Shown here: piece after piece, positions 7,233-13,559 of the stretch
Layout: every line of letters starts with the position of its first letter
Position numbering within the stretch: the first letter of the stretch is position 1
Assembly: GCA_937901625.1 (NCBI GenBank)
Contig: CALDIE010000222.1
Location: forward strand, 1-13,559
DNA length: 13,559 nt
Reading direction: 5' to 3'
DNA from: an uncultured Lachnospiraceae bacterium
GTDB lineage: Bacteria; Bacillota; Clostridia; Lachnospirales; Lachnospiraceae
Notes under the pieces: model-generated
Database searches by the model: none
Seen by the model: the letters and a program-made list of their open reading frames with translations, nothing else
What the model was told of the DNA's origin: nothing
Position numbers and translations under genes: made by a program

Positions 7233-8552
7233 ATGAGTGAGATTTTTCAGGGTATTCCGGAGATTAAGTATGAAGGACCGCAGAGTAAGAACCCTCTGGC
7301 GTTTAAGTACTATGATCCCGAGAAAGTGGTCATGGGCAAGACGATGAAGGAGCATCTGCCGTTCGCGATGGCATGGTGGCACAACCTCTGCGCAAACGGC
7401 GTGGATATGTTCGGTGTCGGAACGATCGATAAGAGCTTCGGGGCTTCGAGTGTTGGCACAATGGAGCATGCAAAGGCCAAGGTGGATGCAGGTTTTGAAT
7501 TCATGAAGAAGTTAGGTATCGAATATTTCTGCTTCCATGACGTAGATCTGGTTCCGGAGGATCCTGACATCAATGTGACCAATGCGCGTTTGGATGAGAT
7601 TTCCGATTATATCTTAGAGAAGATGAAGGGAACCAACATCAAGTGTCTGTGGGGTACGGCCAACATGTTCGGAAATCCGAAGTACATGAACGGTGCAGGT
7701 TCCACCAACTCCGTAGATGTGTATTGCTTTGCGGCAGCACAGATCAAGAAAGCACTCGACCTTACCGTAAAGTTAGGCGGACGCGGCTATGTATTCTGGG
7801 GCGGCCGTGAGGGATATGAGACGCTTTTGAATACGGATATGAAGTTTGAGCAGGAGAATATCGCTTCCCTGATGAAGATGGCTGTTGCATACGGAAGAAG
7901 CATCGGTTTTACCGGTGATTTCTATATCGAGCCCAAGCCGAAGGAGCCCACCAGCCACCAGTATGATTTCGATGCCGCTACGGCGATCGGATTCCTTCGT
8001 CAGTACGGTCTGGATAAGGACTTCAAGATGAATATTGAGGCTAATCACGCTACACTTGCAGGACATAGCTTCCAGCACGAGTTAAGAGTCAGCGCCATCA
8101 ACGGCATGCTCGGTTCCATCGATGCAAACCAGGGCAATTCCCTGCTTGGATGGGATACGGATAATTTCCCCAGCAATGTTTACGATGCAACGATGGCTAT
8201 GTATGAAGTATTAAAGGCCGGCGGACTTACCGGAGGATTTAACTTCGACGCAAAGAACCGTCGTCCCAGCAATACCTATGAGGATATGTTCTACGGATTT
8301 ATCCTTGGCATGGATACCTTTGCCTTAGGCCTGATCAAGGCTGCGGAGCTGATCGAGGACGGCCGCCTGGATGGATTTGTTAAGGAGCGTTACTCCAGTT
8401 TTGAAGGCGAACTCGGCAAGAAGATACGTGCAGGAGAGACCACATTGGAAGAGCTTGCGGCAAAAGCTGCCGAGATTAAGGTAACAAAGAATCCGGGATC
8501 CGGAAGACAGGAATATCTGGAGTCGGTTGTCAACTCTGTTCTCTTTAAATGA
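7233..8552 (+). CDS. xylA: Xylose isomerase, group II (D-xylose to D-xylulose)
   Basis: Cytoplasmic metal-dependent aldose-ketose isomerase that makes the substrate for the kinase encoded just upstream. At 439 residues it has the longer group II form. All catalytic and metal residues expected from the E. coli enzyme are visible: H102 and D105 in FCFHDVDL, W189 in VFWGGREGYE, E233 and K235 in YIEPKPKEPT, E269 and H272 in IEANHATLAGH, D297 in GSIDAN, D308 and D310 in GWDTDNFP, and D339 in FNFDAKNRR. An AAGGAGG at 7219-7225 is 7 nt before the ATG. Codon use favours CGT/CGC arginine and looks adapted for high expression, unlike the genes that follow. A strong terminator ends the operon at 8587. 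The xylB-xylA order places the isomerase second. Confidence 0.98.
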   Translation: MSEIFQGIPEIKYEGPQSKNPLAFKYYDPEKVVMGKTMKEHLPFAMAWWHNLCANGVDMFGVGTIDKSFGASSVGTMEHAKAKVDAGFEFMKKLGIEYFCFHDVDLVPEDPDINVTNARLDEISDYILEKMKGTNIKCLWGTANMFGNPKYMNGAGSTNSVDVYCFAAAQIKKALDLTVKLGGRGYVFWGGREGYETLLNTDMKFEQENIASLMKMAVAYGRSIGFTGDFYIEPKPKEPTSHQYDFDAATAIGFLRQYGLDKDFKMNIEANHATLAGHSFQHELRVSAINGMLGSIDANQGNSLLGWDTDNFPSNVYDATMAMYEVLKAGGLTGGFNFDAKNRRPSNTYEDMFYGFILGMDTFALGLIKAAELIEDGRLDGFVKERYSSFEGELGKKIRAGETTLEELAAKAAEIKVTKNPGSGRQEYLESVVNSVLFK

Positions 8553-8586
8553 TATGTAATCTCCGGTATGTTTTAATGTATGGGAA

Positions 8587-8617
8587 GGCACAGGAGTCCC
8601 ACTCCTGTGCCTTTTTT
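8587..8617 (+). terminator. Strong intrinsic terminator of xylBA
   Basis: An 11-bp perfect stem, GGCACAGGAGT (8587-8597) with ACTCCTGTGCC (8601-8611), a CCC loop and TTTTTT (8612-8617). It lies 35 nt after the xylA stop. Confidence 0.95.
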
Positions 8618-8907
8618 GGAAGTCTCTCTCGAGCGAAGTGGAGGAAGGTTTTACCGGTGTCGTAATGAGGCTTTGCGCGGTCTGAGAGGGAGAGGTTCGG
8701 TTGTCAAAAATGCCAATCGGACTTTCTGTTACGCACAAGAAAATTGTGATATGGTGTATATGGATTTTTGTATAAAGACTTTTGTCGTTTGTTATAGTAA
8801 AGCAGTTGTAAAGAGGAATAACTACGGCGAGGCTTTCTGATGCAGCAGATGAATTTATGAACAGATCCTAAGGATACGATCAACGGGATAGAGGGAGACA
8901 AGAGAAG
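8618..8907. other. Intergenic leader region before the DUF3137 pair, no gene seen
   Basis: This stretch between the xylBA terminator and the next start has no convincing coding frame. It holds one possible promoter for the downstream pair, with TTGTAT (8768-8773) and TATAGT (8793-8798). Their spacing is 19 nt, longer than ideal. It also holds the left copy of the 16-bp direct repeat (8854-8869), just followed by a small inverted repeat, ATCCT-A-AGGAT (8865-8875). Confidence 0.4.
8854..8869 (+). repeat. 16-bp direct repeat, left copy
   Basis: TTTATGAACAGATCCT, identical to 11201-11216. It lies 38 nt before the start of the first DUF3137-like gene. The 12-bp core TGAACAGATCCT also occurs at 11222-11233. 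Confidence 0.85.
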
Positions 8908-10137
8908 ATGAACGGAAGTATGGCATCAACATTTGCTTATGAAATTATCAGAATGGTTTCAGGTCCGCTGTTTGCATTGGCGCTTGCAGGGTATGCATAT
9001 TATCGCTATTCTAAGAGGAATGAACGCGGCTTGACGGATAATGAGGAAAACTATCTGCGTAGAGTAAAGATTGCGGAGCAAAAGAAGGAGGAAGTGAAAT
9101 CACAGCCTTCTTATGACCCCAGGAGGGGAGAGGATGATAACTCCGTCGGGCGTATCACGCAAGAAAAAATATGTGAAGTGTATGGCGATTCGGATGGGGA
9201 AAAACTGAATCTGCAGATAGATGGTGTAAGGAAGCGGTATCTCGAAAATAAAAGCAGGTATGATACGGATGCCTCGGTCGTAAGAAAAATGGCGGAAATT
9301 CCGGGAATTTCGATTACGACAGACCGGACATCCACGGTTGCCCCCGAACTGATCAGTCCGTCGAGAAAATCCTACAGGTCGAAGACGAAACTGGAAGAGA
9401 TGCAGGAGGTGTTACAGACCGGGACGGGGCTTGGGGACGGAACGAAAAGACGTATGGAAAACAGTGAAAATCTGTATTTGGAGAAATATAGTGAGCTGGT
9501 GATCTATCCGGCTTTGACATACTATTTTGGGCAGGGAGCCACATATAAGAAGACAAGGGGAATCTCCTATACGGAGTTTCAGGAGATTTACTACAGGCTT
9601 AACGGAGAAGCCTTCAACCCTCTTATGAACAACTATGAGACAGAGGATCTGGTGAAGGGCAGTATTGACGGCTTCATTTTCCGGCAATCGGATATCCGGA
9701 TCAGAGGCGGCGAGATTTCGGATCAAATGGGTGGAAGGATGATCACACTCGAGAAGGATTTTCCGATCGGAGATGACATGTTTCTGTGTAAGAGGGATAC
9801 AGCGAAGGATTGCTATACAGGCGGATTTGAATTTGTGGATTATGAAACCGGGGACGCGGAGTTTGACCGAATCTTTCTGGTGCGCAGTAAGGACGAATAC
9901 GGGACACGCAGAGTCCTTACGCCGGAGAGGATAAGAAGACTTAAAGAGATGCAGGTAAGCGGGGATGTAACGTTCTATTATACGCCGAAGATGCTATGGG
10001 TATTCAGGGATAAAGTGCGCGGGATGTTTGAGTGTGATCCCGATGCGCCGGTAGATGTACTTCTTGAACGGAAATATACCTGCCTTGCCTTCGAGGAAGC
10101 GACGGAGATCGTTCGTGTGGCTATGGAAGGATTGTAG
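8908..10137 (+). CDS. Membrane-anchored DUF3137-like protein, first of a tandem pair
   Basis: Protein of unknown function, 409 residues. An N-terminal hydrophobic helix (about 12-32, IIRMVSGPLFALALAGYAYY) is followed by a basic, charged segment, suggesting a single anchor with most of the protein in the cytoplasm. Residues about 188-378 resemble DUF3137: ELVIYPALTYYFG, EFQEIYY, FNPLMNNYETEDLVKGSI, then DAEFDRIFLVRSKDEYGTRRVLTPERIRRL, YYTPKMLWV and VRGMFE. The region between anchor and domain (60-185) is polar and low in hydrophobics, with a short motif D76-D-x-S-V-x-R-I-T-x-E-K-x-x-E-V-Y92 that recurs in the next gene. The best Shine-Dalgarno candidate is GAGGGA at 8891-8896, rather far from the ATG; Met5 is an alternative start. 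AGA/AGG arginine codons are common, unlike xylA. The domain call is from remembered family patterns. Confidence 0.8.
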   Translation: MNGSMASTFAYEIIRMVSGPLFALALAGYAYYRYSKRNERGLTDNEENYLRRVKIAEQKKEEVKSQPSYDPRRGEDDNSVGRITQEKICEVYGDSDGEKLNLQIDGVRKRYLENKSRYDTDASVVRKMAEIPGISITTDRTSTVAPELISPSRKSYRSKTKLEEMQEVLQTGTGLGDGTKRRMENSENLYLEKYSELVIYPALTYYFGQGATYKKTRGISYTEFQEIYYRLNGEAFNPLMNNYETEDLVKGSIDGFIFRQSDIRIRGGEISDQMGGRMITLEKDFPIGDDMFLCKRDTAKDCYTGGFEFVDYETGDAEFDRIFLVRSKDEYGTRRVLTPERIRRLKEMQVSGDVTFYYTPKMLWVFRDKVRGMFECDPDAPVDVLLERKYTCLAFEEATEIVRVAMEGL

Positions 10138-10170
10138 GATTTATTAAAGGAAAGAGAGAAAAAATAAGAG

Positions 10171-11178
10171 ATGAAAAGGGAAATTTTTAATGCCGGAGCG
10201 GGGGCGGATGATGATTCGATCGATCGGATCACGGATGAGATGCTTAAGGAAATATACAGCGGGAACACAGAGACAAAGATCATCCCCCATAAGCCGAAAA
10301 AAAAGGAGATAAACGTGGAATTTAAAGGAGAAACTTCTTTCACGGCTGCAATGATCGGAGAAGAGATCCCGATTGTGGACAGAAAGATCACGGATATATT
10401 CAGGGAGGAATTAAAAAGTGATGCCTACTTTAAAGATTTAAGGAATCCGGCGAAGCGCATAAGAGATAAACGGTATACGGAAATTGATTTTTTTGAACAA
10501 TATACAAAGACGGTTATCTTCCCGGCAGTTTGCTATTACTTCGGGGAAGAGGTAGGGTACTACAGAGATCACGGGATCGGGTATCCGGAATTTCAGGAGA
10601 TTTACTTAAGCTTGTACGGGCAGCGGTTTAATCCGCTGATGAGCAATTACGTTTCCGAGGACCTCTTAAGCGGAAAGATCATGGACAGAGATTTTCGTCA
10701 TGCGGATTTCAGGATCTTAGGCGGGGATAAGGAAAAGACGATCTGTGGCAGGATGATCACTCTTATGGGAGAATATGAGATCGGAGATGAAATCTATATT
10801 TTTTCCAAGGGTAACGAGAAGGATCCGTATCTGAAAGAACCTGCGTTTTGGACCTTTGTGACGGGTGACGATGCCTTTGATGCAAAGTATACGGTCCGGG
10901 CAAAAGATGAGTATGCCGCTTACAGATTTTTAAATGAAGAACGCAGAGAGAAGCTGGTAAAACTTTCCGTCAGCGGAGATATTCTATTATATTACACTCC
11001 TAAGATGCTGTACGTGATTCGGGATAATGTGCGTGGTATGTTTGAACCCGGTGAAGACTATGAGGTGGATCTTACAAAAGAGCGACGATACACCTGCCTG
11101 GCCTTTTTGGAGGCGGCGGAAATTCTCGCGGCGGCAGGGGATTTTGAAGATACCAAAGATACCGAAGAAATGATTTAA
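10171..11178 (+). CDS. Soluble DUF3137-like paralogue, second of a tandem pair
   Basis: Protein of unknown function, 335 residues, clearly a diverged copy of the preceding gene; by eye about half of the residues in the shared domain are identical. The domain spans about 108-291: TVIFPAVCYYFGEE, YPEFQEIYLSLYG, FNPLMSNYVSEDLLSGKI, GRMITL, DAFDAKYTVRAKDEYAAYRFL, SGDILLYYTPKMLYVIRDNVRGMFE, then RYTCLAFLEAAEI, which extends the similarity beyond the domain in both copies. It has no membrane helix. The N-terminus keeps the motif D13-D-D-S-I-x-R-I-T-x-E-x-L-K-E-I-Y29, here almost at the start, so the copy lacks the anchor and most of the spacer. It starts 33 nt after the first gene with a purine-rich but weak ribosome site, and is followed at once by a terminator, so the two form one operon. 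Confidence 0.8.
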   Translation: MKREIFNAGAGADDDSIDRITDEMLKEIYSGNTETKIIPHKPKKKEINVEFKGETSFTAAMIGEEIPIVDRKITDIFREELKSDAYFKDLRNPAKRIRDKRYTEIDFFEQYTKTVIFPAVCYYFGEEVGYYRDHGIGYPEFQEIYLSLYGQRFNPLMSNYVSEDLLSGKIMDRDFRHADFRILGGDKEKTICGRMITLMGEYEIGDEIYIFSKGNEKDPYLKEPAFWTFVTGDDAFDAKYTVRAKDEYAAYRFLNEERREKLVKLSVSGDILLYYTPKMLYVIRDNVRGMFEPGEDYEVDLTKERRYTCLAFLEAAEILAAAGDFEDTKDTEEMI

Positions 11179-11203
11179 GGGGGGATGTCTCCCCCCTTTT
11201 TTT
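11177..11203 (+). terminator. Intrinsic terminator of the DUF3137 pair
   Basis: AAGGGGGGA (11177-11185) pairs with TCCCCCCTT (11190-11198) around TGTC, with a run of seven T at 11197-11203. The stem begins inside the stop codon of the second gene. The T-run leads straight into the right copy of the 16-bp repeat. Confidence 0.9.
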
Positions 11204-11216
11204 ATGAACAGATCCT
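11201..11216 (+). repeat. 16-bp direct repeat, right copy
   Basis: TTTATGAACAGATCCT, identical to 8854-8869 in the same orientation; its first three T belong to the terminator T-run. With the left copy it brackets exactly the two DUF3137-like genes and their terminator. Confidence 0.85.
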
Positions 11217-11221
11217 CATTG

Positions 11222-11233
11222 TGAACAGATCCT
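11222..11233 (+). repeat. Partial third copy of the direct repeat (12-bp core)
   Basis: TGAACAGATCCT repeats the core of the element 17 nt downstream of the right copy and touches the first base of the hydrogenase stop codon (minus-strand TAA, 11235-11233). The two right-hand copies are therefore in tandem between two convergent genes. Confidence 0.7.
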
Positions 11234-12756
11234 TATTGCTCAAGATCGGATAGAACTTCACGGTAATTACTCTGGGTGGCGTGCTGGTTGGTGGATACTT
11301 TCTTGTGAAGGTTAACGGCGGCGGTGGACTTTGCGATCGGTTGTACGGTGCCGGCACCGGCAACACATCCGCCGGGACAAGCCATGCCCTCTAACAGGCA
11401 TCCGTTATATTTGCCGGTCTTGGCTAACATAAGCATCTTTTTGCACTCCGCCAGACCGTCGGCCTGTACTACCTGCACATCACCTCGCTCCGGATAGAGC
11501 TCCTTGATGACATTTACAACGGCGTTGGCAACGCCGCCGCTGACGGCAAAGGCACGGCCGTCGCCACTGGCTCCGTGCATGCAGTCGATTTCTTCAAGCT
11601 GATCAAAGTCTACCTCTTTTGCCTGGAACATGCCCAGCACTTCTTCAAAAGTTAAGACAAAGTCGATATCGGACCGGATGCTTCTGCGGCTGGCCTCCAG
11701 TTTTTTCGCGACACAGGGTCCGATAAAAACAACCTTGCACCCGGGATGCTCTTTCTTGATCAGACGACCGGTTAAAACCATCGGTGTGAGAGCCATGGAG
11801 ATGCAGTTTGCTTTATCCGGCAGGGTTTTTTTTGCAAAGACAGACCAGGCCGGGCAGCAGGAGGTGCCCATCCAGGGGAGCTTATCCGGTACTTCCTCAA
11901 CGAAATCCTTGGCTTCTTCGAGTGTACACAGGTCGGCACCGATAGCCACCTCAATGGCATCGGTAAAGCCGAGTGCCTTCATGGCTGAGCGGATCTTTCC
12001 GGGTGTACACTTGGGACCGAATTGTCCGGCTATCGCCGGAGCGATGGCGGCATAGACAGGGGTTTTCTCATCCCGCAGTGCCTGAATGACCTGAAAGATC
12101 TGTCCCTTGTCGGCGATGGCGCCGAAGGGGCAGTTGGCCAGACACATTCCGCAGGAGACACATTTATCATAATCGATGTCAGCGCGCCCGTATTCGTCGG
12201 AACGTATGGCACCGATACCGCAGGCTCTGGCACAGGGGCGTTCTTGCTTGACGATGGCGCTGTAAGGACAGGCTGATATACACTTTCCGCACTTGATACA
12301 TTTGCTCTGATCGATCACGGACTTGCCGTTTTGGAAGGAAATGGCTCCTTTCGGGCAGACCTCCTGACAGGGATGGGATAAACACCCCTGGCAGATGTCG
12401 GTGACATGAACGATATTGTCAGGACACTTGTGACAGGCAAATTTTATGATATTAACCAAAGGGGGTTCATAGTATTTTTCCGGGATGACACAATCGGCGG
12501 CGCCATCCGAGACAGGAGCGTGTTCGCCGGCAGTACGGGCGGGAAGACCCATGGCTAAGCGCATGCGCTCTGCTACGATCGCGCGTTCCAAAAAGACGCT
12601 GTCCCTGTAGGTGCTCTCTTCACCGGGAATGATCGTATAGGGCATGTGATCCATTCGTTCCGAAAAGTTTTCCTCGCTGTAATCATAGGAAAGTCTTGCG
12701 ATCTCGGCATAGACCCGTTGCCGGATCTCATTGATCGATGTATTGATTCCTCTCAT
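11233..12756 (-). CDS. Ferredoxin-rich [FeFe] hydrogenase, group B-like
   Basis: Iron-only hydrogenase of 507 residues, interconverting protons and H2 with electrons from ferredoxin-type clusters. The N-terminal 105 residues are not recognised. Then come Cys-rich segments for several [4Fe-4S] clusters: C108/C111, C122-x2-C125-x4-C130-x3-C134, C153-x2-C156-x2-C159-x3-C163, C175/C179 and C199-x2-C202-x2-C205-x3-C209. The catalytic domain has the three H-cluster motifs: TSCCPAW (298-304), GPCVAKKLE (346-354) and EGMACPGGC (456-464). The H-cluster ligands should be C301, C348, C460 and C464, and C300 the proton-relay cysteine. The second motif has GPC where group A enzymes have MPC, which matches group B. 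No bifurcating subunits or maturases are adjacent, so the role (fermentative H2, uptake or sensing) stays open. GGAG at 12768-12771 is 11 nt from the ATG. Confidence 0.93.
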   Translation of the reverse strand: MRGINTSINEIRQRVYAEIARLSYDYSEENFSERMDHMPYTIIPGEESTYRDSVFLERAIVAERMRLAMGLPARTAGEHAPVSDGAADCVIPEKYYEPPLVNIIKFACHKCPDNIVHVTDICQGCLSHPCQEVCPKGAISFQNGKSVIDQSKCIKCGKCISACPYSAIVKQERPCARACGIGAIRSDEYGRADIDYDKCVSCGMCLANCPFGAIADKGQIFQVIQALRDEKTPVYAAIAPAIAGQFGPKCTPGKIRSAMKALGFTDAIEVAIGADLCTLEEAKDFVEEVPDKLPWMGTSCCPAWSVFAKKTLPDKANCISMALTPMVLTGRLIKKEHPGCKVVFIGPCVAKKLEASRRSIRSDIDFVLTFEEVLGMFQAKEVDFDQLEEIDCMHGASGDGRAFAVSGGVANAVVNVIKELYPERGDVQVVQADGLAECKKMLMLAKTGKYNGCLLEGMACPGGCVAGAGTVQPIAKSTAAVNLHKKVSTNQHATQSNYREVLSDLEQ

Positions 12757-12864
12757 GTTACGCTTTTCTCCATAAATATAGGTTTTCTTTTTTTGATCCT
12801 GTTGTCGTTTAATATGTACGGTCTATGTCCGAAACCGATGTGATCAATGTCTTTTCAGTTCTCC

Positions 12865-12893
12865 ATTATAGCACTTTTTTGGGGGATTAGCTA
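12865..12893 (-). promoter_or_regulatory. Extended -10 promoter of the hydrogenase gene
   Basis: On the minus strand a perfect TATAAT (12870-12865) is preceded by TGC (12873-12871), an extended -10 element. A 17-nt spacer leads to a poor -35 (TAGCTA, 12893-12888). The leader to the ATG would be about 100 nt; I saw no riboswitch or convincing Rex site in it. Confidence 0.6.
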
Positions 12894-12907
12894 CCTTATG
12901 CGCTTAC

Positions 12908-12936
12908 TTGAAATTACGTCTGTGTTACAATATGAT
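12908..12936 (+). promoter_or_regulatory. Sigma-A-like promoter of the repeat-rich membrane protein gene
   Basis: TTGAAA (12908-12913) and TATGAT (12931-12936), each one base from consensus, are separated by exactly 17 nt. Transcription would start near 12943, at the beginning of the inverted repeat. This promoter lies back to back with the hydrogenase promoter. Confidence 0.65.
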
Positions 12937-12994
12937 GTAAGGGTCAAAAGGCCCAAATCTTGCGCTTGCGCAAAGACTTTTGACCCCAACATCA
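12933..12994. repeat. Long nested inverted repeat in the divergent intergenic region
   Basis: The perfect 10-bp arms GGGTCAAAAG (12941-12950) and CTTTTGACCC (12977-12986) are extended outward, across a 2x2 internal loop, by TGATGT (12933-12938) and ACATCA (12989-12994). Inside the loop is a second palindrome, TTGCGC (12960-12965) with GCGCAA (12968-12973). There is no T-tract on the plus strand after the arm, so it is not an ordinary terminator. It could be a 5'-end mRNA structure, a protein-binding palindrome or one copy of a dispersed repeat. Confidence 0.75.
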
Positions 12995-13023
12995 CAATAT
13001 GAATGATCGGGAAAGTGTTGTGT

Positions 13024-13029
13024 AGGAGG
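13024..13029 (+). promoter_or_regulatory. Ribosome binding site that supports a GTG start
   Basis: A perfect AGGAGG lies 6 nt before GTG 13036-13038, and no ATG start is near in that frame. This identifies the true frame of the last gene, which has no ATG until residue 32. Confidence 0.75.
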
Positions 13030-13035
13030 TTTTGG

Positions 13036-13559
13036 GTGGAAGAAAACAGAAAAGAAGATGAAAAGAAGAAAAAACCGGCGGTACGCAGGATCATCGCTGC
13101 CGTCGTGCTTATTGCAATTCTTGGGGGGATGACCCTTTTGATCTTTGGGAAGAAGACGTCACGGGCGGATGGATCCTTGTCTACGGATACACCGGTACCC
13201 GCAGATGCGCCTGTGCCTACAGATGTGCCTGCGCCTACAGATGTGCCTGCTCCTACGGATACACCGGTACCCGCAGATGCGCCTGTGCCAACAGATGCGC
13301 CTGTACCTACAGATGTGCCGGCGCATACAGATGTGCCTGCGTATACAGTTGCGTCTGTGCTTACAGATACGCCTGCATCTACAGATACGCCTGTGCCTGC
13401 GGATACACCGACACCTGCGAATACTCCGGTGCCGGCCGCAGAGGATCACACGGCTCCGCGGATTTTGATTCAGACAAAGGATGTATATATCGAGACCGGC
13501 AGATCATTTGATATTCACCGCTACATCGGATATGGGGATGATATAGACAGACAACCGGT
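13036..13559 (+). CDS. Membrane-anchored protein with Pro/Thr/Asp hexapeptide repeats and Ig-like domain start (3' partial)
   Basis: The gene runs open to the window end (174 complete codons) with no stop. A charged N-terminus (1-18) is followed by one membrane helix (about 19-37, IIAAVVLIAILGGMTLLIF), so the rest is probably outside the cell. Residues 51-134 are 14 tandem hexapeptides of the type D-(A/T/V)-P-(V/A)-P-(T/A), a likely extended spacer through the cell wall. From residue 137, DHTAPRILIQTKDVYIETGRSFDIHRYIGYGDDID resembles the start of a DUF5011-type or other Ig-like domain of Gram-positive surface proteins. The GTG start is fixed by AGGAGG 6 nt upstream; a promoter lies at 12908. 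The frames on both strands across the repeat also stay open, but only this one has translation signals, a helix and a sensible repeat. The downstream function is unseen. Confidence 0.82.
   Translation, partial: MEENRKEDEKKKKPAVRRIIAAVVLIAILGGMTLLIFGKKTSRADGSLSTDTPVPADAPVPTDVPAPTDVPAPTDTPVPADAPVPTDAPVPTDVPAHTDVPAYTVASVLTDTPASTDTPVPADTPTPANTPVPAAEDHTAPRILIQTKDVYIETGRSFDIHRYIGYGDDIDRQP
13186..13437 (+). repeat. 18-bp tandem repeats encoding Pro/Thr/Asp hexapeptides (14 units)
   Basis: Fourteen in-frame units of 18 bp, with the most common form gat-gcg-cct-gtg-cct-aca. Units near 13327-13374 have drifted, with proline codons changed to His, Tyr, Ser or Leu and one Asp changed to Val. A 37-bp stretch (13181-13217) recurs exactly at 13253-13289, four units later, which points to a recent block duplication. 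Confidence 0.9.

Noticed and set aside
8580..8840. Possible 86-residue plus-strand gene after xylA
   Set aside because: It begins at the foot of the xylBA terminator and runs through it, has no ribosome site, and its product resembles no protein type.
12757..12860. Rex (NADH-responsive) operator in the hydrogenase leader
   Set aside because: There are A/T-rich fragments such as TATTAAACGACAAC on the minus strand, but no TTGTTAA-N4-TTAACAA-like palindrome.
13186..13437. CRISPR-like array
   Set aside because: Units are adjacent 18-bp coding repeats with no unique spacers, and there are no cas genes.
13145..13468. Open frames across the repeat giving Arg/Cys/Leu-rich proteins on both strands (also 13159-13449 minus)
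   Set aside because: They arise from the 18-bp repeat, which is a multiple of three and so keeps any stop-free frame open. They lack ribosome sites and sensible composition, while the GTG frame from 13036 has all signals.

Overview
The window looks like a chromosomal fragment from a Gram-positive anaerobe of the Clostridia, most likely a plant-fibre-degrading Lachnospiraceae-type bacterium. The reasons are strong AGGAGG ribosome sites, sigma-A-like promoters, a YesN/YesL/Lpl-type sugar uptake module, a group II xylose isomerase and a group B-like [FeFe] hydrogenase. This placement is inference, because no rRNA or marker gene is present. The first 35 bases are not genomic: they match the 3' end of the Illumina TruSeq universal adapter, left on the contig end.

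Layout. Positions 36-3778 (+) hold the end of an LplB-type permease, a complete LplC/YtcP-type permease, a large sugar-binding lipoprotein, an intrinsic terminator and a YesL (DUF624) membrane protein. On the minus strand (3889-5460) lies a YesN-type response regulator with a receiver domain and an AraC-type DNA-binding domain. It has its own promoter and a terminator that overlaps its stop codon. Divergent from it are xylulokinase (xylB) and xylose isomerase (xylA), closed by a strong terminator at 8587-8617. The coherent reading is import of xylose or xylo-oligosaccharides by the ABC transporter, control by the YesN regulator, and conversion of xylose to xylulose (XylA) and then xylulose 5-phosphate (XylB). 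The sensor kinase and the ATPase subunit are not in the window.

Positions 8908-11178 hold two tandem paralogues with a DUF3137-like domain. One has an N-terminal membrane anchor and the other is apparently soluble. They share a short N-terminal motif and end in a terminator. The pair is bracketed by a perfect 16-bp direct repeat (8854-8869 and 11201-11216), with a third partial copy next to the hydrogenase stop codon. This is the least explained part of the window.

On the minus strand, 11233-12756 encodes a ferredoxin-rich [FeFe] hydrogenase with the group B-like GPC variant of the second H-cluster motif. It is divergent from a GTG-started gene (13036 to the window end). That gene encodes a membrane-anchored protein with 14 hexapeptide (T/A)-D-x-P-x-P repeats, followed by the start of an Ig-like domain. 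Its predicted promoter puts the transcript start at a long nested inverted repeat (12933-12994).
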